The notes below the pieces were generated by a model. The model worked only from the letters and a program-made list of their open reading frames with translations, did no database searches and was not told where the DNA came from. Source: JBHIDQ01 sp046760155 (lineage in GTDB: Bacteria; Chloroflexota; Dehalococcoidia; Dehalococcoidales; RBG-16-60-22). Taken from it: a stretch of DNA of 19,642 nt. Each line of letters starts with the position of its first letter. Position 1 is the stretch's first letter. Shown one piece after another: positions 1-6,288 of the stretch. The position numbers were made by a program, and so were the translations under genes. The stretch is from NCBI GenBank assembly GCA_046760155.1, contig JBHIDQ010000018.1, forward strand, positions 1-19,642, read 5' to 3'.

Positions 1-711
1 GTAGCCACCGGAATCATGGCCTTTGTCCTCGCCTTAAGCACACGACTCCGCACCAAAGACAAGTTGGCTCGTGAGGGACGATGGGAAGCGGGAAGAAAAG
101 AGTACCCCGGCATAGGTTTAACTGGAAAGACATTGGGCTCCTTCGGAGTGGGCAATATTGGCCACGAGCTGTTCAAGTTAGCCAAACCTTTTGGCATGAA
201 ACACATCGCCTATGACCCATATATAAAACAGGAAACCGTGGATGATGTTGATGTCAAGCTGGTAGACATGGATACGGTGCTGACCGAATCAGACTTTGTG
301 AATATTAGCTGCCCACTAAACGAGGAAACCCGTCATTTAATTGGCGAAAAAGAACTACGCAAGATGAAAAGAACTGCTTTTCTCATAAACACCGCCCGCG
401 GACCAATCGTAGATGAGGCAGCACTGATTAAGGCTTTGCAAGAAGGCTGGATTCAGGGAGCCGGCATCGATGTCTTTGAACAAGAGCCAACCCCACCAGA
501 CAATCCCCTGCTCAAGCTGGAAAATGCTATCTTCACCACCCACTCCATATGCTTGACCGATGAGTTCTACATCACCATGTGGCAGGAAATTGCTCAACAG
601 ATTTCCCAGCTAATCCAGGGAGAGAAGCCAGCAACCTTGGTCAATCCGGAGGTCTGGGACAAATCTGAATTTCAAGCCAAGCTGAAGAAGTTCCACGACG
701 CCATCAAGTAA
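1..711 (+). CDS. D-2-hydroxyacid dehydrogenase, 5'-truncated by window edge
   Basis: This is an NAD-dependent D-isomer-specific 2-hydroxyacid dehydrogenase, which interconverts a 2-oxoacid and a D-2-hydroxyacid in the cytoplasm. The frame is open to base 1, and the visible protein begins in the helix that normally follows the first catalytic lobe, so about 90-100 N-terminal residues lie outside the window. The ATG at base 16 is internal. The nucleotide-binding domain carries GVGNIG. The catalytic Arg is in NTARG, the Glu in DVFEQEP and the His in TTHSIC. The usual proline before the catalytic His is replaced by Thr, and the residues after it (SICLTDE) differ from the common HIGG/HIAG. It converges with a second member of the family at 744-1709. 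The substrate cannot be told; phosphoglycerate, glyoxylate/hydroxypyruvate or lactate types all fit. The family call is firm. Confidence 0.9.
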   Translation, partial: VATGIMAFVLALSTRLRTKDKLAREGRWEAGRKEYPGIGLTGKTLGSFGVGNIGHELFKLAKPFGMKHIAYDPYIKQETVDDVDVKLVDMDTVLTESDFVNISCPLNEETRHLIGEKELRKMKRTAFLINTARGPIVDEAALIKALQEGWIQGAGIDVFEQEPTPPDNPLLKLENAIFTTHSICLTDEFYITMWQEIAQQISQLIQGEKPATLVNPEVWDKSEFQAKLKKFHDAIK

Positions 712-743
712 ACCGAATTATTGACAGCGGAATAGTCACACTA

Positions 744-1709
744 TTAAGCAAGCACCTGGGGATTGACCGGATATTTCGGCCTCTCCCCCCGCAATACCCT
801 GAGGATTTCTTCGGCCACGGTGATTGCCATCCGCCTCATTGCCTCTTCAGTCACGCCACCGATGTGTGGCGTGGCGATAAAGTTATCTAAGCCGAGAAGG
901 GGATGTTCTGCGGGCGGCGGTTCCTGCGAGAATACATCCAAAGCTGCCCCGGCTATCTTACCCTTCACCAGACAATCATAAAGCGCTGTCTCATCAACTA
1001 TTCCCCCTCGGGAACTATTGACCAGAAAAGCGTTCGCCTTCATCAATCCTAGCTCTCTTGCCCCGATAAGATTGGCGGTCTCCTTGGTCAACGGCACACA
1101 GATAACGACGTAATCTGCTTCCCCCAGCACCTCATCTAGTTTTTCCACTTTAGTGTAACCCTGCTGTTCTGCCCTCTCCTTCGGGACATACGGGTCATAG
1201 GCGATTACCTTCATATCAAAGGCGATTTTGCATTTGCGGGCAAGCTCAGAGCCAATCTTGCCCAGCCCAATAAGCCCCAATTTCTTGTCCTTTAATTCAA
1301 CCCCGGTGTAATCTTCCCGTCGCCTAAGCCGGTTCTGCCGCAGCACCCTGTCCGTGGTGGTAATATTTTTTGAAATGGAAAGCATCAGACCAAGGTTATG
1401 CTCAGCCACCGATTCAGCGTTAGCTTCAGGGGTATTAACCACCACTATGTGTCGTTGGGTCGCTGCTTCCACATCGATGTTGTCATAGCCGACGCCGTGC
1501 TTGGCAATAATCTTGAGGTTGTCGGCCTGCGCCAAGAGGTCAGCAGTGATTTTCGACACCCTGACGGCAACTCCCTGTGCCTCCTTAATCACGCCCCACA
1601 GAGTTTGTCCCGGAAGCTCAGGTAAATAAATGACCTCTGCCCCCTTTCTTAAAATTGCTAAGCCATCCTCATATATGGGTTCGGTGACAATAACTTTTTC
1701 ACCTGTCAT
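744..1709 (-). CDS. D-2-hydroxyacid dehydrogenase, phosphoglycerate dehydrogenase-like
   Basis: This 321-residue cytoplasmic NAD-dependent oxidoreductase has the short two-domain layout of SerA-like enzymes, without the C-terminal ACT or ASB domains of full-length SerA. Visible motifs are the Rossmann GLGKIG, the substrate and catalytic Arg in NSSRGG, the Glu in DVFSQEP and the His in TPHIGG. The frame stays open 41 codons upstream to base 1832. I chose the ATG at 1709 because AGGAG stands 6 bases before it and because MTGEKVIVTEPI matches the family's usual N-terminal beta strand. A promoter-like sequence at 1821-1849 would give a leader of about 100 bases. Serine synthesis or a catabolic 2-oxoacid reduction are both possible. 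Annotators often call such proteins serA, but the missing regulatory domain makes that symbol unsafe. Confidence 0.92.
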   Translation of the reverse strand: MTGEKVIVTEPIYEDGLAILRKGAEVIYLPELPGQTLWGVIKEAQGVAVRVSKITADLLAQADNLKIIAKHGVGYDNIDVEAATQRHIVVVNTPEANAESVAEHNLGLMLSISKNITTTDRVLRQNRLRRREDYTGVELKDKKLGLIGLGKIGSELARKCKIAFDMKVIAYDPYVPKERAEQQGYTKVEKLDEVLGEADYVVICVPLTKETANLIGARELGLMKANAFLVNSSRGGIVDETALYDCLVKGKIAGAALDVFSQEPPPAEHPLLGLDNFIATPHIGGVTEEAMRRMAITVAEEILRVLRGERPKYPVNPQVLA

Positions 1710-1820
1710 GCTACTCTCCTTTAGCCAGCCATGCCCACTACTGGATTTTCCAAGCAAAGTTCTGCCCAACTCTGAAACCCCAGTCAACTCACAATGAGGT
1801 GCTTCCCAGCGTGTCTTGGT

Positions 1821-1849
1821 AATATACGGCACTAATCTCTATCAGTCAA
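1821..1849 (-). promoter_or_regulatory. Sigma-70-type promoter for the 744-1709 dehydrogenase
   Basis: Read on the minus strand, TTGACT (1849-1844) and TATATT (1826-1821) are separated by exactly 17 bases. Five of six bases match the consensus in each box. The predicted start lies near 1814, about 100 bases before the ATG. This is an inference from sequence only. Confidence 0.55.
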
Positions 1850-1864
1850 ACCGTATTTTACCAG

Positions 1865-2455
1865 CTAACGTTGGTACGTGCCAGTGAGCCGACCCTGGAC
1901 TAGGATGTGCCCCTGCATCGCCTCCAGAACCTGCTTCTTGGAGGCGCCTGCCTTTAAAGCCAAGGTTTGGTCTAATGCGTAAAGGGTAAACTGATACCGG
2001 TGAGGACGACCGGGCGGGGGGCAAGGGCCACCGTAGCCAATCTTGCCAAAGTCATTCTTACCCTGCAAAGACCCGTCCGAAAGCTGAGCCTGCGTTGACA
2101 CCGCCTCTGGTAGTCCGCGGCTATCAGCGGGCAGGTTAAATAAGACCCAGTGGGTAAACACACCGACGGGAGCATCTGGGTCATCCACGATAAGAGCAAA
2201 AGATTGAGTCCCCGCCGGTGATTCACTCCAAGTAAGCGCTGGTGAGACATCCTGCCCCTCACAGGTGTACTTGGTCGGTATTTCAGCTCCCTCCTGAAAA
2301 GCTGAACTCGATACCACTAATGCCATTTCTCCCTCCTCCGGTGGCTGTTCTCTTGATGCACAGCCAGCTAATAAGGTGACAACAAGACAGGATGCTAGCA
2401 AGAGAACACCAACCCGTAATATATTAAATTGCTCTTTGCGAGGATTAACTTTCAT
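1865..2455 (-). CDS. YbhB/YbcL-type PEBP family lipoprotein
   Basis: This 196-residue protein is a phosphatidylethanolamine-binding-protein (Raf kinase inhibitor-like) family member. The bacterial members have no firmly known biochemical role. The N-terminus has basic residues, a hydrophobic stretch and a lipobox LLAGC with the lipidated Cys at residue 32, so it should be exported and anchored in the membrane. The PEBP ligand-pocket signatures are both present: DDPDAP followed by THWV, and GGPCPPPGRPHRYQF. The frame also allows a TTG start at 2470. I prefer the ATG at 2455 because it gives a normal-length signal peptide; neither start has a clear Shine-Dalgarno sequence. A promoter at 2488-2516 leaves a leader of about 25 bases. 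It appears monocistronic. Confidence 0.9.
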   Translation of the reverse strand: MKVNPRKEQFNILRVGVLLLASCLVVTLLAGCASREQPPEEGEMALVVSSSAFQEGAEIPTKYTCEGQDVSPALTWSESPAGTQSFALIVDDPDAPVGVFTHWVLFNLPADSRGLPEAVSTQAQLSDGSLQGKNDFGKIGYGGPCPPPGRPHRYQFTLYALDQTLALKAGASKKQVLEAMQGHILVQGRLTGTYQR

Positions 2456-2487
2456 CACCGAAAGAACCAACTACTGCCAGCATAGAA

Positions 2488-2516
2488 ATCGTAGTCCAAT
2501 AAGGCACCACTGTCAA
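2488..2516 (-). promoter_or_regulatory. Sigma-70-type promoter for the PEBP lipoprotein
   Basis: On the minus strand a perfect TTGACA (2516-2511) is followed after 17 bases by TACGAT (2493-2488). The predicted start near 2481 lies about 25 bases before the ATG at 2455, which fits a short leader. Confidence 0.6.
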
Positions 2517-2646
2517 GCACCAAATTGTTTGACCCGAGCTAACCATATGCCTTAAACTTAGGCGCAAGTTCCAACCCGTGCCATATTATCATTAGGTAAA
2601 GTTGAAAAGAGATTCAAGCCACACTTTGTTTTAAGGAGAATCTACC

Positions 2647-2816
2647 GTGTTTGACCTTATATCTTCAACCCGCAAACGGTCATTGACAAGGCAACATTTG
2701 ATGAGCCGAAAAAACATCCGACCGGGATTGACTACGTACTGGTCAACGGTGCTGTGGTGGTGGATGAAGGAAAACACACCGGGATACTAAACGGCCGTGC
2801 CCTCTACAGAGACTAA
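2647..2816 (+). pseudogene. D-aminoacylase (N-acyl-D-amino-acid deacylase) deletion remnant
   Basis: This is a broken gene made of the two ends of one open reading frame. AAGGAG at 2633-2638 is followed after 8 bases by GTG TTT GAC CTT ATA, encoding MFDLI. That matches the usual first residues of N-acyl-D-amino-acid deacylases (amidohydrolase family 3). Almost immediately, in another frame from about 2655, comes the family's C-terminal tail: FNPQTVIDKATFDEP, then HPTGIDYVLVNG, then GKHTG, ending in ALYRD and a stop at 2814-2816. The roughly 450 residues between, including all metal ligands, are missing. Because the two pieces are out of frame, the GTG frame reads nonsense to a stop at 2788. 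I infer one internal deletion. The family assignment rests on remembered family patterns; an assembly error is possible. Confidence 0.72.
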
Positions 2817-2858
2817 ATTACGGTTGAATTGCCCTCGAATTGCCCTTACCATATTGGC

Positions 2859-2887
2859 TTAACTTTTATTGACAATTGTGCTAAAAT
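2859..2887 (+). promoter_or_regulatory. Promoter of the tRNA cluster
   Basis: TTAACT (2859-2864) and TAAAAT (2882-2887) are 17 bases apart, and the -10 box is preceded by TGC, an extended -10 element. The predicted start near 2894 lies just before tRNA-Trp. A perfect TTGACA at 2869-2874 is also present but has no suitably spaced -10 box. Confidence 0.5.
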
Positions 2888-2901
2888 ATAAGGCTTGAAG
2901 T

Positions 2902-2978
2902 AGGAGTGTAGCTCAGTCTGGGAGAGCAGCGGTCTCCAAAACCGCCGGTCGGGGGTTCGAATCCTCCCACTCCTGCCA
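2902..2978 (+). tRNA. tRNA-Trp (CCA)
   Basis: The acceptor stem AGGAGTG pairs fully with CACTCCT, followed by the discriminator G and an encoded CCA tail. The anticodon loop is CTCCAAA in a five-pair stem, giving anticodon CCA. The T loop GTTCGAATC is canonical. It is first in a run of four tRNAs. Confidence 0.95.
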
Positions 2979-2984
2979 GGTTAA

Positions 2985-3072
2985 GCCGAGGTGGCGGAAG
3001 CTGGTAGACGCGCTAGCTTGAGGGGCTAGTGAGCGAAAGCTCGTGGGGGTTCAAATCCCCCCTTCGGCACCA
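2985..3072 (+). tRNA. tRNA-Leu (GAG)
   Basis: The acceptor stem GCCGAGG pairs with CTTCGGC (one G-U), followed by A and an encoded CCA. The anticodon stem CTAGC/GCTAG encloses the loop TTGAGGG, giving GAG. A long variable arm (GTGAGCGAAAGCTCGT region) is present, as expected for a leucine tRNA. Confidence 0.95.
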
Positions 3073-3086
3073 ATTGAATAAAGCAA

Positions 3087-3161
3087 GCGGAAGTGGCTCA
3101 GCGGTAGAGCATCTCCTTGCCAAGGAGAGGGTCGCGAGTTCGAATCTCGTCTTCCGCTCCA
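3087..3161 (+). tRNA. tRNA-Gly (GCC)
   Basis: The acceptor stem GCGGAAG pairs with CTTCCGC, followed by T and an encoded CCA. The anticodon stem TCTCC/GGAGA encloses TTGCCAA, giving GCC. The T loop GTTCGAATC is canonical. Confidence 0.95.
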
Positions 3162-3162
3162 G

Positions 3163-3235
3163 GGCGACGTAGCCAAGTGGATAAGGCGGGGGTCTGCAAA
3201 ACCCCTATTCACCGGTTCGAATCCGGTCGTCGCCT
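3163..3235 (+). tRNA. tRNA-Cys (GCA)
   Basis: The acceptor stem GGCGACG pairs with CGTCGCC, and the discriminator is U, as is usual for cysteine tRNAs. The anticodon loop CTGCAAA in a GGGGT/ACCCC stem gives GCA. Unlike the three tRNAs before it, no CCA is encoded after the discriminator. Only one base separates it from the CCA of tRNA-Gly. Confidence 0.95.
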
Positions 3236-3274
3236 CTTATCTTTTATAAATACCCGCCAAGATAAAGGCAAGCA

Positions 3275-3712
3275 CTAATGTAATCCTTTTTCCGCTTGCT
3301 TCACAATCATGTTCACCATCCACTTTCCCAGTCCCGTGGCTGCCTGTTGCGCCATCAACAACCTATCGTAGGTCGTTCTGACCTCCTTGATTTTGTCGCC
3401 ACTGAATTCATAGGCGCACATGGCCAGCACTTCCGCTCTCCGGCCCCCTACCGTACCTCCTATGACGTGCTCGAAAAAGGCCTTATTCCCCTCCACGATG
3501 ATTCCGTTGCCGCATTCGGTAACCGTCATATCCTGAGTATTCTGGAACATCACCGTCAGGTAGCGCTTTAGCTCTTCCTTGCCTCTGAATGTGCCGTTGG
3601 GGTTTACCCAAACTGCGTCATCTGTCAAGAAGGAAAGCATTTTATCCACGTCCCCTTTTTCCATCGTCTTGACAAAATCACGCATGATACCGGGAATCTT
3701 TTCCTCAGCCAT
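3275..3712 (-). CDS. NTF2-like / SnoaL-like protein
   Basis: This 145-residue protein resembles the small alpha+beta barrel NTF2/SnoaL superfamily, whose members include ketosteroid isomerase-type enzymes and non-catalytic binding domains. Visible hallmarks are an N-terminal helix (IMRDFVKTMEKGDVDKMLSF), then DDAVWVNPNGTFRGKEELKRYL, typical of SnoaL-like sequences. The frame allows a GTG at 3721, but that codon overlaps the Shine-Dalgarno sequence. The ATG at 3712 has AAAGGAGG with 8 bases of spacing, so I use it. It has its own near-perfect promoter (3759-3786) and seems to be transcribed alone. I cannot tell whether it is catalytic or what it binds. Confidence 0.85.
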   Translation of the reverse strand: MAEEKIPGIMRDFVKTMEKGDVDKMLSFLTDDAVWVNPNGTFRGKEELKRYLTVMFQNTQDMTVTECGNGIIVEGNKAFFEHVIGGTVGGRRAEVLAMCAYEFSGDKIKEVRTTYDRLLMAQQAATGLGKWMVNMIVKQAEKGLH

Positions 3713-3758
3713 TTTAGCCACCTCCTTTCTTCTATTGATTTCAGGTGTTGGGACTTTA

Positions 3759-3786
3759 ATTATAGTCCTATTTGTGTAATTGTCAA
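3759..3786 (-). promoter_or_regulatory. Strong sigma-70-type promoter for the NTF2-like gene
   Basis: On the minus strand both boxes are exact consensus: TTGACA (3786-3781) and TATAAT (3764-3759), spaced by 16 bases. The predicted start near 3752 gives a leader of about 40 bases. This is the best-matching promoter in the window. Confidence 0.72.
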
Positions 3787-3872
3787 TACCTAGACTAACT
3801 AAGTTCTCCTAGGAGTGGCTGAAAAGTGGTATGGCTTTGGAGTAAGTGTAGCTTATAAGAAGGTCGCTGTAC

Positions 3873-4418
3873 TCAATAGGAATTAAAAGAGGCGATTTTA
3901 TCTAATGGCTCCCTATCGTGTCCCGCTTTCACCTTTTCCTTATCGTAATAGCCCAGCGCAATCAGGATATCTATTTTCTTGCTCTTGGGGATATTCAACA
4001 GTGATTTTACCGCCGACTCATTGAACCAGCCAATCCAACAGGTGCCAAGACCCAAATCTTCCGCCTGCAGGACAAAATGCTCACCAGCTATCCCGATATC
4101 GATGAGGTAGTATTTTGTCCCCCGAAACATGCTCCCGATTCGGGCTAAGAACTTGGACTTCTCGGAGACCACCACGACGATGACCGGCGCCATTCGGCAA
4201 AAATAATTTATCGCATAGATGCCACCAAAAGCTTTCTTGCATAGTTTTTTCTTTAGTTCCCGGTCATCAACGATGACGAATTTCCACGGCTGTGAATTGC
4301 AGGCAGAAGGCGCCACCCGAGCCGCTTCCAGGCACATCAAAATCTTTTCCCTCTCCACCGGTCTATCCAGGAAATTCCGAACACTTTTTCTTTGCTTCAG
4401 CAGTTCCAACAAGGCCAT
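3873..4418 (-). CDS. Nitroreductase family FMN-dependent oxidoreductase
   Basis: This 181-residue cytoplasmic flavoprotein belongs to the nitroreductase superfamily. The FMN-binding N-terminus shows RKSVRNF (residues 10-16) and the segment SACNSQPW (38-45), where such enzymes bind FMN phosphate and isoalloxazine. The C-terminal half has the usual GLGTCWIGWF stretch and a LGY before the tail. GGA stands about 9-11 bases before the ATG. It is the last gene of the minus-strand cluster that begins at 7830, 38 bases after the URO-D family gene, so it is probably co-transcribed. The natural substrate is unknown: quinones, nitroaromatics and other electron acceptors are all served by this family. 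It may reoxidise or reduce a product of the methyl-transfer module, but that is speculation. Confidence 0.92.
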   Translation of the reverse strand: MALLELLKQRKSVRNFLDRPVEREKILMCLEAARVAPSACNSQPWKFVIVDDRELKKKLCKKAFGGIYAINYFCRMAPVIVVVVSEKSKFLARIGSMFRGTKYYLIDIGIAGEHFVLQAEDLGLGTCWIGWFNESAVKSLLNIPKSKKIDILIALGYYDKEKVKAGHDREPLDKIASFNSY

Positions 4419-4456
4419 AATCTTGCTTCCTGATTAATCTCTGGCTTTGGTTAGCT

Positions 4457-5593
4457 TTAACTTAGAGACCTTTCGATTCGGTCAATCTTTTCCTGAGTCA
4501 GTGGCAGCTCGGCGTTCTCCAGGACCGAGGTTAGCATCAGGAGATTTTCGTTGGACACCAGGTTTTCCGTGGACATTTCAATGCACAGTCTATCGCCGGG
4601 CACCACCTCTCTGAGCAGGTTCAGGGCGTGCTTCTTCGTTGCCTCAGGCCCAAGGGCATACACCGACCCAGGAAAGCCCACCCAGATGACCTTGTCCTTC
4701 CAGAGGGAAAGTGCCTCGCCTATCGACAGGTCACCCATAGGGGGTGGATGGAGTGCCTCGATGATATCTATTGGCGTCTTGGCAATTAAATCTTTCAGCA
4801 CGCCTACCCTACCGTCCATATGGACGCCGAAAAGTTTGCCGTGTTCGTGACAGATCTTGGCCATTTTTTCGTACTCGGGCATAAAGTATTTTTCAAAAAG
4901 CCTCGGGTTAACCAGAACCCCGTCAATATTGTCTCCGCACCAGACAATATCGGCCGGTGATTTGGCCGCTATCTCATATATGGGCTCGCGACTCTTGGCG
5001 ATGGCCCGGCAGAGGTCTTCGACCAGGTCAGGGTACTTGGCGTGATGGATGAAAAACCGCCCTCCCTCACTTCCTATCCAGTCAATCATCAACATCTGCA
5101 TCGGCTGGTGGGGCAGAAAGTCCATCACCAGACCATCTTCACCTAGCCAGTCCTTGGCTTGTTCAATTGGAAAGTAATCGGGGATGTATTCCGTGTGTTC
5201 CACAACGTATTTCAGGACTTCATAATCTTCAGGTCCTTTAATTAAGCGTTCTGTCTGCCACGGTAGCACGTCCTTCCAGCCTCGCAATCCATGCCATTCT
5301 CCAGAACCGGGTTCTCGCCTCTCGTCTAAATAGATACTGCCTACGGGGGTAGCATAAGTCCGCCGATATACAGTCATTCCATTTGATACTACCTGTTGCT
5401 CGTTTATATCCACATCGTGTATCTTCGTGATATAACTTGGTCTTGCCCAGATCATGCCCATCCCCCGGCTGCGGCATTCCCGCTCCGCCCAGCCTATCTG
5501 GCAGTGACGCCACATATGGCAAAAGGGTAACTTGTCGGCACGTCTTTTATTGCTTGCCGCCAGCATCCTCTCACGGCGAGTCATCTCAGTCAT
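4457..5593 (-). CDS. URO-D family corrinoid methyltransferase-like protein
   Basis: This 378-residue protein belongs to the uroporphyrinogen decarboxylase (URO-D) superfamily. Its location 13 bases after a corrinoid protein gene argues for a methyltransferase (MtaA/CmuA-like or O-demethylase type) rather than a haem-pathway decarboxylase. The N-terminal MTRRERMLAA and the later DIVWCGDNIDG and LFEKYFMPEYEKMAK are typical of non-haem URO-D relatives. In MtaA-type enzymes zinc is held by H-x-C and a later Cys; here the matching site reads GVHMDGR, so the Cys is replaced by Asp, and a Cys follows in RLCIEM. GGAGG lies 7 bases before the ATG. It probably moves a methyl group between an unknown donor or acceptor and the neighbouring corrinoid protein. 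Confidence 0.88.
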   Translation of the reverse strand: MTEMTRRERMLAASNKRRADKLPFCHMWRHCQIGWAERECRSRGMGMIWARPSYITKIHDVDINEQQVVSNGMTVYRRTYATPVGSIYLDERREPGSGEWHGLRGWKDVLPWQTERLIKGPEDYEVLKYVVEHTEYIPDYFPIEQAKDWLGEDGLVMDFLPHQPMQMLMIDWIGSEGGRFFIHHAKYPDLVEDLCRAIAKSREPIYEIAAKSPADIVWCGDNIDGVLVNPRLFEKYFMPEYEKMAKICHEHGKLFGVHMDGRVGVLKDLIAKTPIDIIEALHPPPMGDLSIGEALSLWKDKVIWVGFPGSVYALGPEATKKHALNLLREVVPGDRLCIEMSTENLVSNENLLMLTSVLENAELPLTQEKIDRIERSLS

Positions 5594-5606
5594 ATCAATT
5601 CCTCCT

Positions 5607-6254
5607 TTACCGAGAAGTCACCCACTCCACACATTTCTTTACGCCTTCCAAGGCATTGACCGCCCGGTGGTCAGCGCCAATACTTTCGGCAAATTCCGAG
5701 GTTACCGGTGTCCCACCGAGAATGACTTTAACCTTTTCCCTAAAGTTTGCTGCCTTTAAGGCTTCGATTACTCCCCCCATTTTGGGCATGGTTAGCGTGA
5801 GCAGCGCGGACATACCCACTATGGTCGGTTGGTGCTCTTTCACCGCATCGATTATCCTCTCCGTGGCCACATCGACTCCCAAATCAACCACCTCGAAACC
5901 GTGCGCTCTCAGTAGAGAGGTGACAATGCCTTTCCCAAGGTCATGGTAGTCTCCCTCCACGGTCGCGATGACCACCTTGCTCAATCTCTGGGAACCTTCT
6001 CCCTTCAGGTAAGGATTCACCACCTTCAGGCCTTCCTTCATGACCTCGGCGGCTACCACCAGTTCAGACAGAAAGTATTCCCCTTTCTCAAACTTTTCGC
6101 CAACTATGGCCATTCCTGAAACCATACCCTCGTTTATGGCTCGGTGCGGGTTTGCACCTGCTGCCATCGCCTCCTGAGCCACTTTCACCACCGCGTCAAA
6201 GTCCAGATTGACAATGCTCTCCTGCAAAGACACCAAATATTTCTCCACAGCCAA
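5607..6254 (-). CDS. Corrinoid (B12-binding) methyl-carrier protein
   Basis: This 215-residue cytoplasmic protein matches the MtaC/MtbC-type corrinoid proteins that carry a methyl group on cobalt between two methyltransferases. Residues 1-85 form the helical cap domain. A flavodoxin-like B12 domain follows, with GDYHDLGK at 101-108 (His104 is the lower axial cobalt ligand), MSALLT at 148-153 and GGTPV at 180-184. I place the start at a TTG because AGGAGG lies 8 bases before it and no ATG is available nearby; a GTG two codons later is the alternative. It sits directly before the URO-D family gene, its probable partner. No gene for the ATP-dependent corrinoid reactivation protein is visible in the window. 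Confidence 0.94.
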   Translation of the reverse strand: MAVEKYLVSLQESIVNLDFDAVVKVAQEAMAAGANPHRAINEGMVSGMAIVGEKFEKGEYFLSELVVAAEVMKEGLKVVNPYLKGEGSQRLSKVVIATVEGDYHDLGKGIVTSLLRAHGFEVVDLGVDVATERIIDAVKEHQPTIVGMSALLTLTMPKMGGVIEALKAANFREKVKVILGGTPVTSEFAESIGADHRAVNALEGVKKCVEWVTSR

Positions 6255-6288
6255 TGGCTAAACCTCCTGTTTATGAATAATAACTAGA

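Noticed and set aside
2647..2790. 47-codon open frame from the GTG with a good ribosome binding site
   Set aside because: After MFDLI it reads the out-of-frame version of the D-aminoacylase tail, so it is part of the pseudogene rather than a new small gene.
3238..3266. Possible terminator TTATCTT ... AAGATAA between tRNA-Cys and the NTF2-like gene
   Set aside because: Only about seven mostly A-T pairs with a long loop and no T-run after the stem.
3806..3815. Palindrome CTCCTAGGAG before the NTF2-like promoter
   Set aside because: A ten-base palindrome could be an operator, but there is no second copy or context to support it.
5437..5949. Plus-strand open frame of 170 codons opposite the URO-D and corrinoid genes
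   Set aside because: It spans the boundary of two well-supported minus-strand genes and encodes no recognisable protein.
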